Positions 1 to 6,828 of a stretch of DNA of 14,936 nucleotides are shown here, piece after piece. Within the stretch, counting starts at the first letter, position 1. Every line of letters starts with the position of its first letter. Source of the stretch: Alphaproteobacteria bacterium MarineAlpha10_Bin2 (GTDB lineage: Bacteria; Pseudomonadota; Alphaproteobacteria; UBA828); NCBI GenBank assembly GCA_002937555.1, contig PTKB01000030.1, positions 1 to 14,936 on the forward strand. Direction: 5' to 3'. The notes below the pieces were generated by a model. The model had not been told where the DNA came from. It ran no database searches and saw only the letters and a program-made list of their open reading frames with translations. Made by a program: the position numbers and the translations under genes.

Positions 1-215
1 AGTTGGTGATAAGAAAGAAGAAAGTAAAATCCTAATGGTTCCCGTTTTTTGGGCGACTTGTTTTGAGAGCCTTCGTTGGGTCAGCTACAATAGGGTCACT
101 TGATACGACACTTCGCCAAATCTCCCTGGTGGACAGAAACGCAAAATTACAGCATGGAACGATCATGATGGCAAGTTGTTTCCTTCGTTTGCTGATTGCG
201 ACGGTCTTAGTCTTG
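1..215. other. compositionally distinct edge segment; possible rearrangement or assembly join
   Basis: This stretch is clearly more AT-rich than the rest of the window and supplies the aberrant tail of the hydrolase. The change occurs near 205-225. On the plus strand an ATG near 165 opens a reading frame whose first ~25 residues look like a Sec signal peptide (Arg, a Leu/Ile/Val-rich core, then A-R-P-A-L-A). The predicted cleavage site falls at the junction, after which the frame only reads antisense to the hydrolase. This could be the start of a different gene joined here, or chance. No terminal inverted repeat, transposase or attachment site is visible. Confidence 0.4.
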
Positions 216-892
216 GCGGCCCGTCCCGCCCTGGCCGGGGTCATCAGGTCCTTCGCGCCGATCACCACCAAGGTGGGGCATTTGATCGCCGCCGCCGCGG
301 TGCTTCCGTCATAGGCATTGGTCGCGGCGAGATCGCTATAGAGCACCCCCTTGGCGGCGCGCTCCATCACGCGCAAACCGCCGCGCATCATCCACAGACC
401 CGGCATGCGGTGCACGCCCAATTGGGCGCGCCGGCCATAGCCCCACACGTTCAACAGATCGAACGCCACATGATCGTCGGCCGCGGCCGGGTCCATGAGC
501 GCCGCGCTAACCGGAATGGCGAGCGCGCCGCCCAGAATTGCCAGCGCCCGCACTCGCGCACCATGCCGTCCGGCGCAGTCGAGCGAGACCTGCCCGCCCA
601 TGCTGTGGCCGACCAGGGCCGCCCGTTCGACACCGGCCGCATCCAGCACATGAGTCAGCCAATCCGCCATCGCTTCGATCGATTGCAGCGGCGCGCCGCC
701 AGAGCGGCCATGGCCGGGTAGATCGACGGCGAGGACATTGCTGCCATGCCAGGCAAAATAGCGCGACTGCAGTTTCCACACTGTGCGATCGAAGGACGCG
801 CCGTGAATGAACAACGTGGTCGGCAGTGCCGTATCGAAATCCTGGCCGCCTGTCGCGCAGAAGACGGTGGCGCCGTCGACTTGGAGTTCCAT
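32..892 (-). CDS. alpha/beta hydrolase with replaced C-terminus (probably non-functional or chimeric)
   Basis: Alpha/beta-hydrolase fold protein of 286 codons. Residues 1-225 look normal: oxyanion-hole HG at 30-31, DLPGHGRS at 57-64, nucleophile elbow GHSMGG at 95-100 (Ser97), and the strand carrying the catalytic acid, GAKDLMTP, at 212-219 (Asp215). In this family a G-H-x-x-x motif supplying the catalytic His follows about 25 residues later. Here, after residue ~225, the protein runs into a Lys/Arg-rich tail with no such motif, and the DNA becomes visibly less GC-rich. The other two minus-strand frames do not contain the missing motif either, so a simple frameshift does not explain it. The ATG lies 3 nt after the metY stop, with an AAGG-type ribosome site inside the end of metY, so it was co-transcribed with metY. 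Substrate unknown. Confidence 0.7.
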   Translation of the reverse strand: MELQVDGATVFCATGGQDFDTALPTTLFIHGASFDRTVWKLQSRYFAWHGSNVLAVDLPGHGRSGGAPLQSIEAMADWLTHVLDAAGVERAALVGHSMGGQVSLDCAGRHGARVRALAILGGALAIPVSAALMDPAAADDHVAFDLLNVWGYGRRAQLGVHRMPGLWMMRGGLRVMERAAKGVLYSDLAATNAYDGSTAAAAIKCPTLVVIGAKDLMTPARAGRAAKTKTVAISKRRKQLAIMIVPCCNFAFLSTREIWRSVVSSDPIVADPTKALKTSRPKNGNH

Positions 893-895
893 GCC

Positions 896-2194
896 TTAAG
901 CCCTCTGCGATGCTTTGAGGGCGCGCGCGAGATCGTCGGTCAAATCCACCGGATCCTCGAGGCCAACCGAAAGGCGCACCATATCCTCGCCGACGCCGGC
1001 CTGTTCGAGCGCGGCGGCGTCCATCTGCTGATGGGTGGTGCTGGCCGGGTGAATCACCAGGCTCTTTGCGTCGCCGACATTGGCGAGATGGGAAAACAGC
1101 TCCACCGCTTCGATAAATTTCCGCCCGGCTTCGCGCCCGCCCTTGATGCCGAAGGTGAAAATCGAACCGCAGCCATCCGGCAACAGCACCGCCGCCAGAT
1201 TGTGATCGGGATGGGACGAAAGCTCGGGATAGCTCACCCAGTTCACCGCGTCATGGCCCTCGAGGAAGGCGATGATGTGGCGGGCGTTTTTGACATGGCG
1301 CTGAATGCGCATCGACAGCGTCTCCACGCCTTGCAGGATATAGAAAGCGTTGGCCGGGCTCATGCACGCGCCAAAATCGCGCAAGCCTTCGGCACGGGCG
1401 CGCATGATAAAGGCGCCGGGGCCGAACTCTTCGGCGAAATCGAGGCCGTGATAGCCGTCGTATGGCTCGCTCAGAGTCGGAAACTTGTCCGTCGCCTCCC
1501 AATCGAAGGCGCCGCGATCGACGACCACGCCGCCGATGGCGACACCGTGGCCGCCAAGAAACTTGGTCGCCGAATGCAAGATCAGGTCGGCGCCATGTTC
1601 GAAGGGCCGAAACAGATAGGGCGTCGCAAAGGTATTGTCGATCATCAGCGGCAGGCAGGCCGCATGCGCGATTTCGGCGATGCGCGGCATGTCCATTACT
1701 TCGAGACCGGGATTGCCTAATGTCTCGCCAAACAAGAGACGGGTGTTGGGCCGAATTGCGGCGGCAAAGGCGCCTGGGTCGCGGACATCGACGAAGCTGG
1801 TCTCGATGCCGAAGCGCGGCAGGGTATGGGCAAAGAGATTGTGGCTGCCGCCATAGATCGAGGCCGAGGAGACGATATGCGAGCCGGCATCCATCAGGGT
1901 CGCCACGGCGAGATGCAATGCCGCCTGGCCGCTTGCCGTGCACACCGCGCCGACGCCGCCCTCGAGCGCCGAGACGCGCTCTTCCAGCACCGCTACCGTG
2001 GGGTTGGAGATGCGCGAATAGATATGTCCGGCGCGCTCCAGATTAAACAGCGACGCCGCATGCTCGGTGTCTTCGAAGACGTAAGAGGTAGTTTGATAGA
2101 TCGGCACGGCGCGCGCGCCGGTCACCGGATCGGGCCGCTGTCCGGCGTGTAGGCTAAGCGTATCGGGCCTGAGATATTTGGGATCTGCTGCCAT
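896..2194 (-). CDS. metY: O-acetylhomoserine aminocarboxypropyltransferase (sulfhydrylase)
   Basis: PLP-dependent Cys/Met-metabolism enzyme of 432 aa, the usual length for MetY. It makes homocysteine (or methionine) from O-acetylhomoserine and sulfide (or methanethiol) in the cytosol. Visible motifs: the N-terminal ETLxLHAGQ-like start (DTLSLHAGQ, 11-19), YQTTSYVF (33-40), YSRISNPT (59-66), ASIYGGS with stacking Tyr114 (111-117), MIDNTFATP with Asp186 that contacts the pyridine nitrogen (184-192), and SATKFLGGHG with the Schiff-base Lys211 (208-217). The insertion around residues 230-260 (FPTLSEPYDGYHGLDF) is typical of MetY rather than MetB/MetC/MetZ. The ATG start has a purine-rich AAGGGG about 9 nt upstream. 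The alpha/beta hydrolase follows after 3 nt. No SAM-II riboswitch was recognised in the short leader. Confidence 0.93.
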   Translation of the reverse strand: MAADPKYLRPDTLSLHAGQRPDPVTGARAVPIYQTTSYVFEDTEHAASLFNLERAGHIYSRISNPTVAVLEERVSALEGGVGAVCTASGQAALHLAVATLMDAGSHIVSSASIYGGSHNLFAHTLPRFGIETSFVDVRDPGAFAAAIRPNTRLLFGETLGNPGLEVMDMPRIAEIAHAACLPLMIDNTFATPYLFRPFEHGADLILHSATKFLGGHGVAIGGVVVDRGAFDWEATDKFPTLSEPYDGYHGLDFAEEFGPGAFIMRARAEGLRDFGACMSPANAFYILQGVETLSMRIQRHVKNARHIIAFLEGHDAVNWVSYPELSSHPDHNLAAVLLPDGCGSIFTFGIKGGREAGRKFIEAVELFSHLANVGDAKSLVIHPASTTHQQMDAAALEQAGVGEDMVRLSVGLEDPVDLTDDLARALKASQRA

Positions 2195-2224
2195 GGCGGA
2201 AAGCCCCTTTCGGCGTTTGCCGGT

Positions 2225-2257
2225 ATCCTATGCGGAGAGGTCGGTTTGTCCAGACAA
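2225..2257 (-). promoter_or_regulatory. possible metY promoter overlapping a small dyad
   Basis: On the minus strand TGGACA (2247-2252) and TAGGAT (2225-2230) are separated by 16 nt, a reasonable sigma-70-like pair that would start transcription near 2217 and leave a ~23-nt leader. A small inverted repeat, TTGTC-CA-GACAA (2246-2257), overlaps the -35 element in the divergent gap with the amidohydrolase operon. It could be an operator serving both directions. Short motifs like this arise often by chance. Confidence 0.25.
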
Positions 2258-2333
2258 GTTGCGCGATTGGCGGAAAACTGTTTTGGGCCGCGCCCGCAAA
2301 GCGTAAGATCGCCGTCAAAGGCCTAAGAAAAAT

Positions 2334-2338
2334 GGGAG
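2334..2338 (+). promoter_or_regulatory. ribosome binding site selecting the start at 2347
   Basis: GGGAG lies 8 nt before the ATG at 2347. The alternative in-frame ATG at 2332 has only a weak AAGG about 10 nt upstream. The 2347 start also gives a length close to that of known dimethylformamidase large subunits. Confidence 0.55.
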
Positions 2339-2346
2339 ACGGGTCG

Positions 2347-4602
2347 ATGCTCAAGATCACCGGCTATGCGGACCGCGTCAGCGCGCGCCCGGGCGAGACG
2401 ATCAAATTCATGGTCAATTGCGAACTCGGCGAATACCGCGCCGACATCGTCAAATTGATCTGCGGCGACAGCTCGCCGGACGGTCCGGACTATAAAGAAA
2501 AGCTGATCCGCACTCCGGCCAACAAGCGCTACAAGGGGCGCAAGCAGCACATTCATATGGGCTCCTACGCCATCGTCGAGAGCAATCCGGCACTCGAGAA
2601 GCTCGAGAGCTTCACTGTGCAGGCGATGATCTGGCCGACCACGCCGGATAAGGGCATGCAGGCCATTCTCGGCAAATGGAACCCGCGCGGCAAAAGCGGC
2701 TTCGCACTGGTGATCGCGGAAGACGGTTCGCTCGGTTTGATGCTGGGAAACGGTAAGGGCAGGGCTGAGACGGTCTCGCTCGGCAAGCCGATGCTGGAGC
2801 GCCACTGGTATTTGGCGGCGGCGAGTTGGGACGCCAAAAAGAAGGAAGTGCGGCTCTATCAGGAGCCGTTGCGCGAGTATGTCGGCGTGAGGCATGGCGG
2901 CATGGCACGCAAGAAAGTGAAACTCGCCAGGATGGCGGGCAATACCGCGCCGCTCACCATGGCTGCCCTGTTCGAGCGCAGCGCGAGCGGCCGCAATTTT
3001 TGCGGAAATTTTTACAACGGCAAGATCGACGGGCCGAAACTGTCCAACCGGGTGCTGACGCGGAGCGAGATCCAAACCTTGAGAGGCAATTCCGTGCCGG
3101 TCGCCCTCGCACCCGCCGTGCTCGCTGCCTGGGATTTTTCGCGCGACATCACTTCGATCAAGATCAGCGGCGTGAGCAGCCGTCAGATGGATGGCGAAAT
3201 CGTCAATTTGCCGGCGCGAGGAATGACCGGCGCAAATTGGACGGGCGCCGAGTTGTGCTGGCGCCACGCGCAGGGCGAATATGGCGCCATTCATTTTCAC
3301 GACGACGATCTTTACGACGCCGGCTGGGACATCGATTTTGAACTGACCGTGCCGAAGGGCTTGAAAAGCGGCATCTACGCCGCGCGCCTCCGGGCCGGCG
3401 GTTCGGAAGAATATATCCCCTTTGCCGTACGGCCCGAGCGCGGCGGCGAAGCGAAGATCGCGTTCATCCTGCCGACAATTCACTATATGGCTTACGCAAA
3501 CGAGCATCTCGCCTTCAACGGCCCGATCGCGGAAATACTGACCGGACAGGTCTCGGTCATGAACGAGACCCACATGTTCCTCAATGAACACCGGGAATAC
3601 GGCGCCTCGCTCTACGATAGCCACACCGACGGATCGGGCGTCTGCTATTCCTCGCGTCTCAGGCCCATTCTCAACATGCGGCCGAAATATCAGACGCAAT
3701 GGTCGTGCTTCGGCGAAAAGGACACCAACCTGCGCGAATTCAATCTCGATCTCTACTTCATCGATTGGTTGGAGCACTTCGGCTTCGACTATGACGTGGT
3801 GACGGACGAAGACATCCACTACGAGGGCGTCGACGCCATCGAGCCCTATAACGTGATCCTGACCGGCGGCCATCCGGAATATTATTCCAAGCAGATGCGC
3901 GACGCGGTGTTCGATTTCACCCAGGGCGGCGGACGGTTGATGTATCTCGGCGGCAACGGTTTTTATTGGCGCGTGGCGCTGCATGGCGAAGTGCCGGGCG
4001 TGATCGAAGTGCGGCGCTGCGAAGCGGCGATCAAGGCCTGGGGCGCCGAAACGGGCGAATATTATCACAGCTTCAGCGGCGAATATGGCGGCCTGTGGCG
4101 CCATCAGGGCGAATCCGAGCCGCAACGCTTGACCGGCATCGGCTTCACCTCCGAAGGATTCGATATCTCGTCTTATTACCGGCGTACGCCGGACAGCTTC
4201 AACCCGCGCGTGGCGTTTATCTTCAAGGGCATCGGCAAGGGCGAACTGATCGGCGATTTCGGCTTCCATGGCGGCGGCGCGGCGGGCAACGAACTGGACC
4301 GCGCCGACCCGGCTCTCGGCACGCCGCCGCACGCCCTCACCGTCGCCACTTCGGAAAATCACACCGACCTCTACATGGTGGTCAACGAGGAAATTTTTAT
4401 CAACCATCCCGGCATGTCGGGCAACAACCATCCGCTGGTGCGCGCCGATATGGTGTTTTTCGAAACGCCCAATGGTGGCGCCGTGTTTTCCACTGGCTCC
4501 ATCGCCTATGGCGCCAGCCTGCCGTGGAACGATTACAAGAACAACGTCGCCAAGCTGACCACCAACGTGCTCAAGCGTTTCGCCGATCCGAAACCGTTCT
4601 AA
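2347..4602 (+). CDS. N,N-dimethylformamidase large (beta) subunit-like amidohydrolase
   Basis: Protein of 751 aa, resembling the large subunit of iron-dependent dimethylformamidase (DMFase, ~762 aa), which hydrolyses DMF to formate and dimethylamine. Domains: an N-terminal beta region (1-80), a laminin-G/concanavalin-like sandwich (about 85-245, from SFTVQAMIWPTTPDKG to the VLTRSEIQTLRG segment), and a C-terminal catalytic domain (about 370-751). From published work as I recall it, the Paracoccus enzyme holds one Fe by two tyrosines and a glutamate (Tyr399, Tyr440, Glu521, with His519 nearby). Plausible equivalents here are Tyr383 (YMAYAN), Tyr423 (SLYDSH), His509 and Glu511 (GGHPEYY); the spacing matches within a few residues. 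No signal peptide is seen, so it is cytosolic. The DUF1330 genes follow after 15 nt in the same operon. No gene resembling the ~130-aa DMFase small subunit is adjacent. The true substrate is unknown; many relatives probably act on other amides. Confidence 0.85.
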   Translation: MLKITGYADRVSARPGETIKFMVNCELGEYRADIVKLICGDSSPDGPDYKEKLIRTPANKRYKGRKQHIHMGSYAIVESNPALEKLESFTVQAMIWPTTPDKGMQAILGKWNPRGKSGFALVIAEDGSLGLMLGNGKGRAETVSLGKPMLERHWYLAAASWDAKKKEVRLYQEPLREYVGVRHGGMARKKVKLARMAGNTAPLTMAALFERSASGRNFCGNFYNGKIDGPKLSNRVLTRSEIQTLRGNSVPVALAPAVLAAWDFSRDITSIKISGVSSRQMDGEIVNLPARGMTGANWTGAELCWRHAQGEYGAIHFHDDDLYDAGWDIDFELTVPKGLKSGIYAARLRAGGSEEYIPFAVRPERGGEAKIAFILPTIHYMAYANEHLAFNGPIAEILTGQVSVMNETHMFLNEHREYGASLYDSHTDGSGVCYSSRLRPILNMRPKYQTQWSCFGEKDTNLREFNLDLYFIDWLEHFGFDYDVVTDEDIHYEGVDAIEPYNVILTGGHPEYYSKQMRDAVFDFTQGGGRLMYLGGNGFYWRVALHGEVPGVIEVRRCEAAIKAWGAETGEYYHSFSGEYGGLWRHQGESEPQRLTGIGFTSEGFDISSYYRRTPDSFNPRVAFIFKGIGKGELIGDFGFHGGGAAGNELDRADPALGTPPHALTVATSENHTDLYMVVNEEIFINHPGMSGNNHPLVRADMVFFETPNGGAVFSTGSIAYGASLPWNDYKNNVAKLTTNVLKRFADPKPF

Positions 4603-4617
4603 GAGGAGAAAAGCATC

Positions 4618-4905
4618 ATGGCCGCCTATGCAATCGCCGACATCACGGTGACCGATGCCGAAACCTATACCGGCTACCAGGCGCTGACGCCGGCCACCAT
4701 CGAGAAATATGGCGGGCGCTTTGTTGTCCGCGGCGGTGCGCACAAAACGGTGGAGGGCGATTGGCAGCCGGGACGAGTCGTCGTGCTCGAGTTCGAAGAT
4801 ATGGCGGCGTTGCAGCGCTGGTACGATTCACCGGAATACACCGAAGCGCGGGCGATCCGCCAACGCGCCGCGACCGGCAGCGTGATTTTCGTCGAAGGTG
4901 TCTAG
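4618..4905 (+). CDS. DUF1330 family protein, copy 1 of 3
   Basis: 95-aa member of DUF1330, a family with a dimeric alpha/beta-barrel (ferredoxin-like) fold and no agreed activity. Conserved marks: YGG (31-33), VEGDW (45-49), the strand RVVVLEF (53-59), WYDSPEY (68-74) and Arg81, ending VEGV. It has a strong ribosome site (AGAGGAG) just after the amidohydrolase stop. It aligns with copy 3 without gaps over the full length and shares the MAAY start and VEG ending with it. Its position directly behind the amidohydrolase suggests a linked role: handling a product or intermediate, or acting as an accessory subunit. This is inference only. Cytosolic, no signal peptide. Confidence 0.9.
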   Translation: MAAYAIADITVTDAETYTGYQALTPATIEKYGGRFVVRGGAHKTVEGDWQPGRVVVLEFEDMAALQRWYDSPEYTEARAIRQRAATGSVIFVEGV

Positions 4906-4937
4906 CACCCACAACTGAAGCAGAGGGAGGATAGCCA

Positions 4938-5225
4938 ATGAGCGTGTATGTCGTCGCCGGAATCGAGGAGATAAAAGATCCGGAACTGATGGGTAAATAT
5001 TCCGAGCTCGCCAGCCCGACCGTCGCGGCGCATGGCGGCAAGTTCGTGGCCCGCGGGCCGATCGAAAAGCTGGATGGCGATTGGGACGCCATGGGCGGTG
5101 TGGTGATCGAATTCTCGAGCGCGGAGGCGGTGCGTACTTGGTACAACTCGCCGGAATATCAGGCCGCCCTGCCAATGCGCTTGGAAGCCGCGCGCGGCAC
5201 CTTGTTCATGTTCCCCGGCGAATAA
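4938..5225 (+). CDS. DUF1330 family protein, copy 2 of 3
   Basis: Second 95-aa DUF1330 protein. It carries HGG (32-34), LDGDW (45-49), VVIEF (55-59), WYNSPEY (68-74) and Arg81, but ends FMFPGE instead of the VEG ending of the other two. It needs a one-residue offset before position 45, so it is the most divergent copy. It sits 32 nt after copy 1 with its own ribosome site (GAGGGAGGA about 8 nt before the ATG). Retention of the core motifs and full length in all three copies argues against decay and for distinct roles or a hetero-oligomer. Function not known. Confidence 0.9.
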   Translation: MSVYVVAGIEEIKDPELMGKYSELASPTVAAHGGKFVARGPIEKLDGDWDAMGGVVIEFSSAEAVRTWYNSPEYQAALPMRLEAARGTLFMFPGE

Positions 5226-5262
5226 CCGTCAAACTTAATCGAAGAAAAAAGGAGAAAATCGA

Positions 5263-5550
5263 ATGGCAGCCTATGTGATCGTCGATTCACACATCAAGAA
5301 TCTTGAAGGTATGCAGGAATATATCGACAAGGTCGGCGCGACCCTGCAGCCACATGGCGGCCAGCCGATTATCGCCGGCACCAATATCGAGATCGTCGAG
5401 GGCGATTGGAATCCAAACCGCGTCGTCGTCGTTCAATTCCCCAGCATGGATGCCGCCAAGGCGTGGTACAACTCGCCGGCCTATCAGGAAATCCTGCCAA
5501 TCCGCACCGCCAACACGGACGATAAAGTCATTCTCGTCGAAGGCTTATAA
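5263..5550 (+). CDS. DUF1330 family protein, copy 3 of 3
   Basis: Third 95-aa DUF1330 protein: HGG (31-33), VEGDW (45-49), NRVVVVQF (52-59), WYNSPAY (68-74), Arg81, ending VEGL. It begins 37 nt after copy 2, behind an AAAAAAGGAG ribosome site, and is the last gene of the operon. It meets the CoA-transferase gene tail to tail with only 6 nt between stop codons and no visible hairpin terminator, so the two converging transcripts may overlap. It is closer to copy 1 than to copy 2 in its start, in spacing and in its end. Function not known. Confidence 0.9.
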   Translation: MAAYVIVDSHIKNLEGMQEYIDKVGATLQPHGGQPIIAGTNIEIVEGDWNPNRVVVVQFPSMDAAKAWYNSPAYQEILPIRTANTDDKVILVEGL

Positions 5551-5556
5551 AACGCG

Positions 5557-6780
5557 TCAGGCTGCTTCCGGCCCGGCAATGACTCCGGCATCGTGCAGGC
5601 GGCCGATCTCGCCTTCGCTCATGCCGAGAATGCCGGATAAAATCTCATCGCTGTGTTCGCCCAAAATCGGGCCGCGCGCGACATCGGTGCGCGGATGGGT
5701 GGTAAAATCAAGCGGCGAGCCCGGTGTCAGCAGGCGCCCGATGCCGGGCTGGTCGATTTCCTCGAACAGCGGATTGTCGGTCGAGACGAAGGGGTCTTCG
5801 GCGACCATCTGCTCGTAGGTCCGAAACGGCCCCCAGAGGATGCCCACTTCGGTCAACGCCGCACCGGCCTCGGCGAGGGTCCGCCCGGCGAACCAAGAAC
5901 CGACCATCTGGTTCAACTCTGCGCGCACTTTCCATCGGTCGGCCTCGAGATTGAGGTCGATGCCGCGCGTCGCCTCCAATTCCTTGAATCGCCCCGTTAG
6001 GCCCATGACTTCGCCCAGCGCCTTGACATGGCGGCGCGTGACAACGACCAGCATGATCTGGCGTCCGTCGCTGGTCGAAAAATCGCGCCCGAAGGTGCCG
6101 TACATGTCGTTGCCGATGCGCGGGCGGGTGCGGCCGTTGATCTGCACATCGCCAATATAGCCGAGCGAGCCGGTGAGATGGTAGGCGACATCCGCCAGGC
6201 TCAGTTTTACCAACTGCCCCTCGCCGCTGCGCGCCCGGTGGCGCTCGGCCGCCAAGAGACCGATGGCGGCGGTCAGCCCGCAGGTTAAATCCCAGCCCGG
6301 CAGCACATTGTTGATCGGCCCGTCATGACCCTCCGGCCCGGTAACATAGGGCCAGCCGGTGCGCGCGTTGATGGTGTAGTCCACGGCCACGCTGGCATCC
6401 GGATTGCCGATAATCTTGAGCATGATGAGATCGTCGCGGCGCGCCTTCAGGGCGTCGTAATCGAGCCACGGCTGGACCTGTAAATTGGTCAGGAATATTC
6501 CCGCTTCGGGCCCCGGCGAGGTGATCAGGGCAGCCATGATTTCCTGCCCTTCGGGGTCGCGCAGGTTTATCGCGAGCGAGCGTTTGCCTTTGTTCATGGT
6601 CGCCCAATAAATGCTGGTATCGTCGGCGGTCACCGGCCAGCGTTTGTAATCGAGGCCGCCGCCGATCAGATCGAAGCGGATCACGTCGGCGCCCATTTGC
6701 GCCAATGTCATGCCGCCCAAGGGCGCGGCGACAAAGGCTGAACCCTCGACGATTCGAAGTCCTTTGAGAATATTATTCAT
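5557..6780 (-). CDS. mct: family III CoA-transferase, mesaconyl-CoA C1-C4 CoA transferase (2-methylfumaryl-CoA isomerase)-like
   Basis: 407-aa CaiB/BaiF-type CoA-transferase. The N-terminus (LRIVEGSAFVAAPLGGMTLA, then VIRFDLIGGGLDYKRWPV) and the stretch STDNPLF-EEIDQPGIGRLLTPGSPLDFT match what I recall of Mct from the 3-hydroxypropionate bicycle, closely and at the same length. Mct moves CoA within one molecule, from the C1 to the C4 carboxyl of mesaconate. Family III enzymes use an active-site Asp; the candidate is Asp164 in LPGWDLTCG. None of the other bicycle genes (mcl, mch, meh) is in the window, so the physiological substrate may be a different dicarboxylate. ATG start with a weak ribosome site. 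It follows the RND exporter gene by 48 nt on the same strand and was probably co-transcribed with it. The Mct subfamily call is from memory of the sequence and needs a tree. Confidence 0.82.
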   Translation of the reverse strand: MNNILKGLRIVEGSAFVAAPLGGMTLAQMGADVIRFDLIGGGLDYKRWPVTADDTSIYWATMNKGKRSLAINLRDPEGQEIMAALITSPGPEAGIFLTNLQVQPWLDYDALKARRDDLIMLKIIGNPDASVAVDYTINARTGWPYVTGPEGHDGPINNVLPGWDLTCGLTAAIGLLAAERHRARSGEGQLVKLSLADVAYHLTGSLGYIGDVQINGRTRPRIGNDMYGTFGRDFSTSDGRQIMLVVVTRRHVKALGEVMGLTGRFKELEATRGIDLNLEADRWKVRAELNQMVGSWFAGRTLAEAGAALTEVGILWGPFRTYEQMVAEDPFVSTDNPLFEEIDQPGIGRLLTPGSPLDFTTHPRTDVARGPILGEHSDEILSGILGMSEGEIGRLHDAGVIAGPEAA

Positions 6781-6828
6781 AGCGGTCCGCTTTACGCCAA
6801 TCGGCGGGTCTCCTCAAGGCAAAGGGCG

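Noticed and set aside
1..215. Insertion sequence end
   Set aside because: No terminal inverted repeat, target duplication or transposase fragment is visible; only the composition change and broken gene support a junction.
746..1720. 324-codon plus-strand frame over metY
   Set aside because: Antisense shadow of metY with no domain signal.
2195..2346. SAM-type riboswitch upstream of metY
   Set aside because: The leader predicted from the promoter is only ~23 nt and I could not find the conserved stems of SAM-II or related motifs.
2323..4743. 806-codon open frame antisense to the amidohydrolase gene
   Set aside because: It mirrors the sense gene's GC-rich codons over nearly its whole length, has no recognisable domain and no ribosome site; the sense strand encodes a clear family member.
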